A stretch of DNA of 27,106 bases from CAMBDR01 sp046597185 (GTDB taxonomy: Bacteria; Pseudomonadota; Gammaproteobacteria; Burkholderiales; Burkholderiaceae_D). The notes under the pieces were generated by a model. The model did not search any database. It saw nothing but the letters and a program-made list of their open reading frames with translations, and was not told the DNA's origin. How positions within the stretch are numbered: the stretch's first letter is position 1; the number at the start of each line of letters is the position of its first letter. The stretch lies in NCBI GenBank assembly GCA_046597185.1, contig JBKJLF010000435.1, positions 1-27,106 of the forward strand, written 5' to 3'. A program made the translations under genes and the position numbers. Shown one piece after another: positions 7,852 through 15,653 of the stretch.

Positions 7852-10551
7852 ATGATGGAATTTTCGACGACACGTCGTACTTTTTTGAAGGTGTTGGCCA
7901 GCGGTGCGACGGTTGCCGTGGCGGTCAACAGCTTGCCTGCTTTGGCAGCGTTGGAAGCAGGCGGCGCTGGTTCTGCCGATGTGGGCGGCGCGCCGCTCGG
8001 CCCGGATGCCATGCCCGCGTGGGGGCCGGTGCCGGGTAAGGCGCGCTGGCGCATTGACGGCATGCCCAAGGTGATGGGAAAAAAAATCTATGCGCGTGAT
8101 TTTTCTGCCAAAGATTTTGTCTCCACCGACCCTGCCAAATCGTGGCCGCAAAATGAGCAATGGCTGTATGCCTTGCGTTGTGGCCGCTTCGATCAGGCGG
8201 TATTGGGTTATGACCTGTCGATGTTGCCAGCCGAGCTGCAACCGGTGGCCATTATCGATGCCAAAGCCTTGAGCGACAACAAGATGCTGCAAATGGCATC
8301 GAATATGAATACGCCTTTCTTTACCCAAATTGGCAGCGCCCCGGATTTTTACGGCCAACCCGTGGCGATGTTGATTTTTGCCGATTTCAACAGCTATCGG
8401 CGTGCGGTAAAAATACTCCAATTTAACGAGGACGCGATCAACTACGGCCAAAAGATGGCCCCCTTCACCGCAGCCTACACACCCGGCACCCATTATGTGC
8501 GCGACGACAGTCTGAAGTTTTCTTATTCCGGCACACCCAAGACAGCCTATCAGGCGGCCCAGTTTCAAGTCTCCAAACAAATCCGCAAAAAAATCAAAGA
8601 TAGCAAATGGCTGCAATTGACGCGCAACTTCTATACCCAAACCATCGACCCGATGTTTATGGAGCCTGAATCCGGTTTGGCCTGGTACGACGCCAACGGC
8701 GCGCGCCTACACCTTGTGCTGGGCACGCAATCACCATCGGGTGATTTGGGTGAGTGTGCCAGCACCTATACCAACAGCAATTTCAAGCTGGGCAATATCG
8801 AAATCTATTCCTGCTACCCCGGCGGTGGTTTTGGTGGGCGCGACCAATCTTATTTTCCGATGTATTTGGCCATGGCCGCCGCGTTTGCTAAGGGGCCATT
8901 GCGTTGGGCGCAAAACCGGTTTGAACAATTTCAGGTTGGCTTAAAGCGTTGCGATACCGATTTCAGCGAAACCCTGGCCATTGATTCCAACGGCGTGATC
9001 CAAGCCCTGTTATGCAATTATTTAATGAATGGTGGCGGACAAAAAAACCTCAGCCCCTATGTGGTGCAATTGGCGGGTTTAAGTTCGATGAATTGCTACA
9101 ACATCCCGCTGGCAGTGGCCTCGGGCGCATCGAGCCAAACCCGGCAATTGCTGGGCGGCTCGCAGCGCGGTTTTGGCGGCCCGCAAGCATTTATGGCGAT
9201 TGAAACCTTGCTTGACGAAGCCGCACAGCGTTTAAAAATCGACCCCTTTGCATTGCGCCGTAAAAATCTGTTGGGCAAGGGCAGGGGGGCGACCATTACC
9301 GGCGCGCCGATTGAGCAAGACTTGCAGCTCGAACCCATGCTCGACAAGCTGGAACGTCACCCGCTGTGGCAACAACGCTTTGCCAAACAAAAAGAAAAAG
9401 CGGGAGAGGGTTTGCGCTATGGCGTGGGCTTTGCCATGTCCAATGAAGCGTACGGCACATCGGGTGACGGCATGTATGGCGGCGTGCAAATTAGCGACGA
9501 CGGCAGCTTGCACGTCTACACCCCGTATGTGGATATGGGCAATGGCGCGGCCACCGCGCTCAGTTTGGCACCAGCCAAATCGCTGGGGCGCAATGCGGCC
9601 AATATTTCGATGGGACAGGCGGGCTTGTTCAATATGCTCGGTTTGAGCGTGCCGCCCACTGGCACCGCGCCCGATTCTTCTCAGACTTATGTGCTTAAAA
9701 CCTCTGGTTCGGCCAGTGCCTGCCTGGGGGCGTTTTACCAATACCATGTGGTGGAGCAGGCGGGCGCGGCGCTGATGATTCAAAGTGTGGCCCCGGCAGT
9801 GGGCGCATTGCTGGGCGTTAAAGTGGGCAAGGATGATTTGCGCTGGAAAGAGGGCAAAGTGTCGGTCGGTACTTCACGCCAATTGACTTGGGGCGAAGTG
9901 GTGGCGCAGATTCGTAAAATGGGTTTGCCCACTTATGCGGCGGCGCATGCCTTGTTTGTGGGCGCGTTTGCCACTGCCGAGTTTGCTTTTAACAGCGGCA
10001 ATATCAAGCTGCCGCTGGATTATTTGGCCATGGGTAATGACATTTATAAGCCGCAAACCATTATCCGCAGTAGTTTGAGCAATCCGCCTTCGGCCAATTG
10101 GAACTATGGCCGCACCACCTACGCGCCGTGCTGCGCGCTGGTGGCCACCACGGTCAACCCGCGCACGGGCGAAGTCAAGGTGGATGATGTGGTCTCGGTG
10201 TTGAGTGCCGGCGTGCAACATTGCGAGCAATTGGTATCTGGCCAATCGCAAGGCGGGGTGGCCATGGTGATTGGCAATATCTTGCTGGAAGATTGCCCGA
10301 ATGGGCCGGACGGGCCGGGCAATGGCACGTGGAATTTGAATCGCTACGCGGTGGCGCGTGCGGGTGACATTCCGCGTCAGGAATTGATTGTGCTGCCGCC
10401 CGCAGTGGGCGAAACCACCGGGCGCGGCATTGCCGAAGCGGTATTTTGCCCGATGGGGCCTGCCATTTTAAATGCCTTGGCCATGGCAACTGGCCAACGC
10501 TTTACCGAAACCCCGGTTACACCCAAACGCATACTGGAGGCACTCAAATGA
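7852..10551 (+). CDS. Molybdopterin-binding subunit of a xanthine dehydrogenase-family hydroxylase
   Basis: An 899-residue large subunit of the xanthine oxidase superfamily, nearest in layout to isoquinoline/nicotinate-type dehydrogenases. The N-terminus TTRRTFLKV followed by a hydrophobic stretch to PALAALEA is a textbook Tat signal, so the enzyme is periplasmic or membrane-facing. Cofactor blocks include GGGFGGRDQS (about residue 324) and GSQRGFGGPQAF (about 439). The C-terminal segment GRGIAEAVFCPMGPAILNAL holds the glutamate of the family's GxGE active-site motif, here as GIAE. Start at ATG 7852 (7855 also possible); a TTG further upstream is less likely. The stop overlaps the next gene by ATGA. 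The substrate (aldehyde or N-heterocycle) cannot be read from sequence. Confidence 0.85.
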   Translation: MMEFSTTRRTFLKVLASGATVAVAVNSLPALAALEAGGAGSADVGGAPLGPDAMPAWGPVPGKARWRIDGMPKVMGKKIYARDFSAKDFVSTDPAKSWPQNEQWLYALRCGRFDQAVLGYDLSMLPAELQPVAIIDAKALSDNKMLQMASNMNTPFFTQIGSAPDFYGQPVAMLIFADFNSYRRAVKILQFNEDAINYGQKMAPFTAAYTPGTHYVRDDSLKFSYSGTPKTAYQAAQFQVSKQIRKKIKDSKWLQLTRNFYTQTIDPMFMEPESGLAWYDANGARLHLVLGTQSPSGDLGECASTYTNSNFKLGNIEIYSCYPGGGFGGRDQSYFPMYLAMAAAFAKGPLRWAQNRFEQFQVGLKRCDTDFSETLAIDSNGVIQALLCNYLMNGGGQKNLSPYVVQLAGLSSMNCYNIPLAVASGASSQTRQLLGGSQRGFGGPQAFMAIETLLDEAAQRLKIDPFALRRKNLLGKGRGATITGAPIEQDLQLEPMLDKLERHPLWQQRFAKQKEKAGEGLRYGVGFAMSNEAYGTSGDGMYGGVQISDDGSLHVYTPYVDMGNGAATALSLAPAKSLGRNAANISMGQAGLFNMLGLSVPPTGTAPDSSQTYVLKTSGSASACLGAFYQYHVVEQAGAALMIQSVAPAVGALLGVKVGKDDLRWKEGKVSVGTSRQLTWGEVVAQIRKMGLPTYAAAHALFVGAFATAEFAFNSGNIKLPLDYLAMGNDIYKPQTIIRSSLSNPPSANWNYGRTTYAPCCALVATTVNPRTGEVKVDDVVSVLSAGVQHCEQLVSGQSQGGVAMVIGNILLEDCPNGPDGPGNGTWNLNRYAVARAGDIPRQELIVLPPAVGETTGRGIAEAVFCPMGPAILNALAMATGQRFTETPVTPKRILEALK

Positions 10552-11102
10552 GCCAATCCGTGAACCAACCCGTGAACCAACCCGTGAATCAATCCATAAA
10601 ATTTTATGTCAACGACCAGCCAGTGGAATGCCAGGGCGATGAAGCCGACATGAGCTTGCTCGACTTTCTGCACGAGCGGCTTGATAAAACTGGCACCAAG
10701 TTTGGTTGCGGTATTGGCGTTTGCCGCGCCTGTACGGTGGCCACCCGCAACGCCCCGGGCGCGCTGCTGGAAAAAACCCTGGCTTGCTCGACCCCCGTGA
10801 GTTTCATGCAGGGCATGCGCGTCTACACGGTGGAAGGTTTGGCCAAGGAGCAACAACTGGCACCGTTGCAGCAAGCGTTTCTCGATCATTTTTCATTCCA
10901 GTGCGGCTATTGCGCACCGGGTTTTTTGATGGCCGCTTCCACCATGCTGGATCATATGAAAAGCCATGCCGTCAGCAAAGCAGGTTTGGATGAATTCATC
11001 ATGAATTGGGTGGGTGGCAATATTTGTCGCTGTACTGGTTATGTGCGCTATCTGGATGCGATCCGGCAAGTAGCCTTGCCGCTGACACGGGAGGCAGCAT
11101 GA
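10548..11102 (+). CDS. [2Fe-2S] subunit of the molybdenum hydroxylase
   Basis: A 184-residue small subunit with two [2Fe-2S] domains. The N-terminal plant-type ferredoxin domain has GCGIGVCRACTV and a later LACSTP cysteine. The C-terminal helical domain has QCGYCAPGF and NICRCTGY. It passes electrons from the molybdenum site to the next carrier. The ATG at 10548 is preceded by CTGGAGG and overlaps the upstream stop by ATGA. A 12-bp repeat just inside the start encodes Val-Asn-Gln-Pro/Ser three times and forms a short spacer before the domain. There is no FAD subunit nearby, so electrons probably go to the cytochrome encoded next. Confidence 0.92.
   Translation: MSQSVNQPVNQPVNQSIKFYVNDQPVECQGDEADMSLLDFLHERLDKTGTKFGCGIGVCRACTVATRNAPGALLEKTLACSTPVSFMQGMRVYTVEGLAKEQQLAPLQQAFLDHFSFQCGYCAPGFLMAASTMLDHMKSHAVSKAGLDEFIMNWVGGNICRCTGYVRYLDAIRQVALPLTREAA
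10559..10594. repeat. 12-bp in-frame tandem repeat (3 units)
   Basis: Two identical copies of CGTGAACCAACC and a third with two changes lie at the very start of the [2Fe-2S] subunit gene and encode Val-Asn-Gln-Pro/Ser repeats ahead of the ferredoxin domain. Confidence 0.9.
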
Positions 11103-12142
11103 AAAACCACCTGCAAAAAAACCCCAGACGCGTCATGTTGAAGCTGGCGGCCATTGGCCTTGCCGGGGTTGCCGGGCTGGCTGGCATGGGCATGGCCAAT
11201 GCGGCCCTGGCCCCGGCCGCGGCCACACAAACCTTGCTGGAATACGGCGAAATGTGCGCCAAAATGATCGGCCAGGTGCCCGCCTTTGATTGCACCAAGG
11301 GCACGGTGGTGCCCATTACCGTGGATGGCAAAGAGCCTGCCAGTTATACCAAGGGCATGACGTGCGACCGACCTTCTTTGTTGAAATACGAAGATCATAC
11401 CTTTGGTCAATGCACGCCGTATTCCAAAATCCATGATCTCTCATATGAAGGGGTGCAAATTTCCGCCTTTTGCCGACGCGAATTTTTGCGCCCGCCAGAA
11501 AGCCCGTTTTACGATGAAGTGGATGTGATTTTGCATAGCCAAAAGACGGGTGCGACTTGCTGGTTCCATTCCGAATACAAACAAGGCAGCGACAAAGGTT
11601 TCGACGCCTCGCGCGTGCCGCCGCCCAACGAAAAGACCCCGCCACCTGGCAAGGTCTCGGCCAAGGATTTTTGGTGGCAACCCGCCAGAACCGCCACCAA
11701 GGACTGTGGCGGCTGCCACGACGCCGACCCCTTCATGTTTAGCCCGTGGGTTGGGCAAAAATGGCAAAAAGTGCCGACTGATCCGCTGGGCAAATACCAC
11801 CACATCGGGCCGGATTTTGCCAAATGGCAATCGAGCAGCATCAGCACGCGCGACAGCACCTGTATTGGTTGCCACCGCATCGGCAATCAGGAAAGCTGCC
11901 GCAATTTTATTGAATTTGCCTCGGGCTTGAAGCAGCCACCCGGTGGCAATGCCTTGGCCAACAGTTATCCGTTAAGCCACTGGATGCCGGTTGATAATAC
12001 GCAAAGCCGGGATTTTTGGAATATTGCCCATGCCAATTCGGTTAGTCAGTTGTTGACTTGTTGCAAAGATCCGAAAAACCCGATTTGTACGATTACGCCT
12101 TTGACCGGGGCGGGGCAGGGTGGTAAAGCGGGGAAAAAGTAA
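11099..12142 (+). CDS. Di-haem c-type cytochrome subunit, unusual family
   Basis: A 347-residue exported protein with two CxxCH haem sites, CGGCH at 203-207 and CIGCH at 255-259. The N-terminus has NPRRVMLKL and a hydrophobic stretch ending MANAALA, which looks like a Tat- or Sec-type signal. The region between signal and first haem (about 40-200) is rich in Cys, Phe and Trp and does not resemble common cytochrome c folds. At least ten cysteines lie outside the haem motifs (for example 53, 65, 89, 105, 125, 154, 267, 321, 322, 330), suggesting disulfides or another metal site. Its ATG overlaps the [2Fe-2S] gene stop by ATGA, so it is probably the electron acceptor of the hydroxylase. No specific family was recognised. 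Confidence 0.75.
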   Translation: MKNHLQKNPRRVMLKLAAIGLAGVAGLAGMGMANAALAPAAATQTLLEYGEMCAKMIGQVPAFDCTKGTVVPITVDGKEPASYTKGMTCDRPSLLKYEDHTFGQCTPYSKIHDLSYEGVQISAFCRREFLRPPESPFYDEVDVILHSQKTGATCWFHSEYKQGSDKGFDASRVPPPNEKTPPPGKVSAKDFWWQPARTATKDCGGCHDADPFMFSPWVGQKWQKVPTDPLGKYHHIGPDFAKWQSSSISTRDSTCIGCHRIGNQESCRNFIEFASGLKQPPGGNALANSYPLSHWMPVDNTQSRDFWNIAHANSVSQLLTCCKDPKNPICTITPLTGAGQGGKAGKK

Positions 12143-12873
12143 GGCTGCGCGGGGAGGTGTTCTGCCCCCCCAAAAAATTGGGTTTGCGATGGGGCTGTAC
12201 CAGCGTTGTATCGGGTTGGCCCCAAGCGTATTTAGTGTCTGCCAGAAAACCCCTGTTTTTTTTAAAATACCTTCCCAAAATTTCCGGTGGCATCAAAAAA
12301 TTATAGGTTGTAGCAACAATATTTTGCTTCGCTGACCATTGACTGATGAAATGTTGCATGCCAGTCTTTTACCTAAAGAGCACATATTCCATACACGTGA
12401 CGACTCGGGCATGGCGATCATCACCAGGATTTTGAAAAAACCGGGGAGCACGGATGAGTAAGTCATCTGCCAGCCGCTTCACGTACCTCTGGCATGCGCA
12501 CTCAAGAGGGTTACCGGGCGATGTTTTAATTTTTTCCCAATTCATGACTTCCACTTCAGGCTTGCCAGTTGGTTCGCTCGACGTTTCACGTTGCGTTTGG
12601 TGGCGGGTAGCGTAGCGCGCAAGCTCACGCCGCCGCCTCCCACAAATAAACTAAAAAGCGTGAGCAGCAAGAAAAAACCGCACAGCGAATCAATTTCCCT
12701 CATCGGAATTGAATACTGTTAACTTGATTTCCGTCAATATACCCCAAATTCACTGCAATCCTTTCGTGATCTGATCGACAACCAGAGTAAAATCGTCCCC
12801 GATCACGCGGGAAAGCGGTTCTCTATCCTGCCAAATCAATGTATTGGATGTTTTTTTATTTGGAAGGAAGATT
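12143..12873. other. Long intergenic region before the hydrogenase operon
   Basis: About 730 bp without a convincing gene. Open frames here are short, lack good ribosome sites and show no recognisable protein family. TGGGGC near 12189 and GCCCCA near 12219 could form a stem. A near-perfect FNR-type box lies at 12724-12737. The region probably holds the upstream operon end and the promoter of the hydrogenase operon; part may be gene debris that cannot be identified. Confidence 0.5.
12724..12737 (+). promoter_or_regulatory. Candidate FNR/ANR-type box upstream of the hydrogenase operon
   Basis: TTGATTTCCGTCAA matches TTGAT-N4-ATCAA at 9 of 10 conserved positions. It lies 137 bp before the hypB start. 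No clear -10 box was found at the ideal distance. FNR-type control would fit an operon for a bidirectional NAD-linked hydrogenase used under low oxygen. Confidence 0.5.
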
Positions 12874-13767
12874 ATGTGCGTAAGCTGCGGTTGTGCTACC
12901 AAAGAATTGCGTATTGAGGGTGATTCGACCCATGTCGCCGCTGTCGATGGCGCGTTGCACCGCATAAAGCCCGTGCCCGCTTTGCACGCCGCCTCAGTCG
13001 GGCAGCATTTCCGCACCCGCAAGCTGGCCGCGCCTGTGCCTGCGTCCAAGCCCGAACCCACGCCCGCGCCCGCACTCACGGACACCCCCGCGCTCGTGAG
13101 CCACGCGCACGGCATGCCCGCAGGGCGCATGGTGCAAATCGAGCAAGACATTCTCAGCAAAAACAACCAATTCGCCGCAGAAAACCGCCGCTTTTTCGCG
13201 CGCCAAGGGATTTTCGCCCTCAATTTACTATCCAGCCCCGGCTCCGGCAAAACCACCTTACTCGTTCAAACCATCCTCGCCTTGCGCGCGCGGCAGCATA
13301 TTGCCGTGATCGAAGGTGACCAGCAAACCAGCAACGACGCCAAACGTATCCGCGCCACTGGCGCGCCCGCCATCCAGATCAACACCGGCAAAGGTTGCCA
13401 CCTGGAAGCGGCCATGGTCGCCACCGCACTCACGCGCCTGCAACCGCCGTCGCACAGCCTGCTGATGATAGAAAACGTCGGCAACCTGGTGTGCCCGGCC
13501 AGTTTTGACCTGGGCGAAGCGCATAAGGTGGTGGTGTTGTCGGTGACGGAAGGCGAAGACAAACCCCTGAAATACCCGGATATGTTTCGCGCCGCCAGCC
13601 TGTTGCTGTTAAATAAAATTGATCTGCTGCCCTATCTGCAATTCGATTTGGCAGCGTGTCTTGCCAATGCGCGCCGGGTCAACCCTGACATTCACATCAT
13701 CCAGCTTTCCGCCACCAGCGGGCAGGGCATGCCGGAATGGCTGGATTGGCTGGAGCGCCACTTATGA
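12874..13767 (+). CDS. hypB: Hydrogenase nickel incorporation GTPase HypB
   Basis: A 297-residue GTPase that helps insert nickel into the hydrogenase large subunit. The N-terminal MCVSCGC matches the high-affinity nickel motif CxxCGC of HypB. A Pro/Ala-rich linker (about 52-70) leads to the GTPase domain with P-loop PGSGKTT (122-128), EGDQQTSNDAKRI, the metal-binding GKGCHLEA, IENVGNLVCP and the guanine motif NKID. The ATG at 12874 has a GGAAGGA site and starts exactly at the metal motif; an upstream start would mask it. There is no histidine-rich stretch. The stop overlaps hoxF by ATGA. HypA, its partner, is at the end of the same operon. Confidence 0.96.
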   Translation: MCVSCGCATKELRIEGDSTHVAAVDGALHRIKPVPALHAASVGQHFRTRKLAAPVPASKPEPTPAPALTDTPALVSHAHGMPAGRMVQIEQDILSKNNQFAAENRRFFARQGIFALNLLSSPGSGKTTLLVQTILALRARQHIAVIEGDQQTSNDAKRIRATGAPAIQINTGKGCHLEAAMVATALTRLQPPSHSLLMIENVGNLVCPASFDLGEAHKVVVLSVTEGEDKPLKYPDMFRAASLLLLNKIDLLPYLQFDLAACLANARRVNPDIHIIQLSATSGQGMPEWLDWLERHL

Positions 13768-15653
13768 ACCAATCTACCCCAACCACCAACCACGACCCGA
13801 TCCATGTCGCCGACCACGCAGTTCAGCGCATTGCCGCACGCCACGGCAATAACCCGGCCAATTTATTGCAAATGCTGTGCGAGCTGCAAGAACAGTTGGG
13901 CTGGATTTCGCCAGAGCTGATCGATACGCTGGTTACGCTGCTGCATACATCACGCACCAAGATCGAATCGGTGATTGGTTTTTATTCCTTTTTATACGAT
14001 CAACCCTGCGGCCAATATCGGGTGCTGTTTAGCGACAATATCACCGACCAAATGCTGGGCAACCGCGCTTTATTCACGCAAATGCTGGCGCACTTTGGCT
14101 TGCAACAGGGCGAGGTTTCCGCAGACGGCTTGATCAGCATCGATACCACCTCCTGCACCGGCATGGGCGACCAGGGGCCAGCCATTTTGGTGAATAACCG
14201 GGCGATTACCCGGCTCACCCCCACGCGGGTGGATGAAATTTGCGCGCTGATTCGGCAAACCGTGCCCTTGGCGCAATGGCCCGCCGAATTATTTCAGGTG
14301 GAAAATCAAATCCGTCGTGCCGATTGTTTGTTGAATGACACGCTGGAACCTGGCAGCGCGCTGGCCGCCGCCATGGCAATGGGGCGCGATGGCATGCTGG
14401 AACAAGTCAAACTGGCCAATTTACGCGGTCGTGGTGGCGCAGGTTTTCAGACTGGCTTGAAATGGGAACTATGCCGCAACGCAGCGGGTAGTGCGCCAGA
14501 TAACACGCATTACGTGGTTTGCAATGCCGACGAAGGCGAACCCGGCACCTTCAAAGACCGGGTCTTGCTCACCACCCATGCAGACCACGTGTTTGAAGGC
14601 ATGAGCTTGTGCGCATATGTCATCAAGGCCAAGCGCGGATTTTTATATTTGCGTGGCGAATATCGCACTCTGCTGGAACCTTTAAATGCCATCCTGGCGC
14701 GCCGACGCGATCAAGGCTTGCTGGGGGACGGCATTTTGGGCAGCGATGGCGAGAATCGGCTGGATTTTGATATCGAAATCCACCTCGGGGCCGGGGCCTA
14801 TATTTGCGGCGAAGAATCAGCCTTAATCGAATCACTGGAAGGCAAACGCGGTACGCCGCGCAATCGGCCACCGTTTCCGGTGACCCACGGTTATATGAAT
14901 CAACCCACGGTGGTAAATAACGTGGAAACCTTCGTACAAACCTGCTTGATAGCGCGCCGGGGCGGCGCATGGCATGCGGCCATCGGTACGGCACAGTCAA
15001 AAGGCAGCAAATTGCTCAGCGTGTCCGGCGATTGCGCCCGGCCCGGCATCTACGAATATCCGTTTGGCGTCACCATCAGCCAGGTGTTGGCCGATTGCGG
15101 CGCAAACGAGAACACGGCGCAGGCCACTGCGGCGACGCAAACAGTGCAAGCCGTACAGGTAGGTGGCGCATCCGGCATGTGTTTGGCAGCGAATGAATTT
15201 GAGCGCAAAATCGCCTTCGAAGACGTACCCAGCGCCGGCGCATTCATGGTTTTTAATGCCCAGCGCGATATGTTTCAGGTGGCGCGCAATTTCAGCCACT
15301 TCTTCGCCCACGAAAGCTGCGGTTTTTGCACCCCGTGCCGGGTCGGCACCTCTCTATTGGCCAATTTGATGGATAAGCTGGATCAAGGCAAAGGCTCGCC
15401 GGAAGATTTTGCCGGGATCGAGCGCATGAACCAGCATCTGCTCAAGCTTAGCCATTGCGGCCTGGGCCATTCGGCTTGCAATCCGGTGCTGGAAACCATC
15501 GCCAAATTCCGCCCGCAATACGAAAGTCGCCTGTTGCACCAGAATTTTGTGCCCGCGTTTGATCTGGATGCTGCGCTCGCCGCAGCGCGCACCCTGGCAA
15601 AGCGTGACGACCCAGGCGCACATTTGACACAAACCGAGGATCAGCATGAGTGA
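13764..15653 (+). CDS. hoxF: HoxF, NAD-binding diaphorase subunit of bidirectional [NiFe] hydrogenase
   Basis: A 629-residue fusion of NuoE-like (about 15-165) and NuoF-like (about 200-600) domains, as in soluble NAD-reducing hydrogenases. The NuoF part shows the FMN/NADH motifs GRGGAGFQTG (222-231) and NADEGEPGTF (254-263), GAGAYICGEESA (about 343) and the [4Fe-4S] site ESCGFCTPC (C519, C522, C525) with C565. It moves electrons between the hydrogenase and NAD. The NuoE-like domain has few of the usual cysteines: it reads FSDNITDQML where C-x4-C is normal and SCTGMGDQG where the second cysteine is glycine, so it probably binds no [2Fe-2S] cluster. Coupled to hypB by an ATGA overlap and to the next gene by 8 bp. 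Confidence 0.95.
   Translation: MNQSTPTTNHDPIHVADHAVQRIAARHGNNPANLLQMLCELQEQLGWISPELIDTLVTLLHTSRTKIESVIGFYSFLYDQPCGQYRVLFSDNITDQMLGNRALFTQMLAHFGLQQGEVSADGLISIDTTSCTGMGDQGPAILVNNRAITRLTPTRVDEICALIRQTVPLAQWPAELFQVENQIRRADCLLNDTLEPGSALAAAMAMGRDGMLEQVKLANLRGRGGAGFQTGLKWELCRNAAGSAPDNTHYVVCNADEGEPGTFKDRVLLTTHADHVFEGMSLCAYVIKAKRGFLYLRGEYRTLLEPLNAILARRRDQGLLGDGILGSDGENRLDFDIEIHLGAGAYICGEESALIESLEGKRGTPRNRPPFPVTHGYMNQPTVVNNVETFVQTCLIARRGGAWHAAIGTAQSKGSKLLSVSGDCARPGIYEYPFGVTISQVLADCGANENTAQATAATQTVQAVQVGGASGMCLAANEFERKIAFEDVPSAGAFMVFNAQRDMFQVARNFSHFFAHESCGFCTPCRVGTSLLANLMDKLDQGKGSPEDFAGIERMNQHLLKLSHCGLGHSACNPVLETIAKFRPQYESRLLHQNFVPAFDLDAALAAARTLAKRDDPGAHLTQTEDQHE

Noticed and set aside
7626..8039. Plus-strand frame of 137 codons before the molybdenum hydroxylase gene
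   Set aside because: Its second half is the hydroxylase sequence read in a wrong frame, and the protein has no family features.
7780..8640. Minus-strand frame of 286 codons across the hydroxylase gene
   Set aside because: Antisense shadow of a clearly coding region; the protein is rich in His/Arg/Gly without motifs.
10559..10594. CRISPR-like repeat
   Set aside because: The units are contiguous 12-bp in-frame repeats with no spacers.
12093..12554. Minus-strand frames in the gap before hypB as genes or transposase remains
   Set aside because: No ribosome sites, no recognised family and no terminal inverted repeats.
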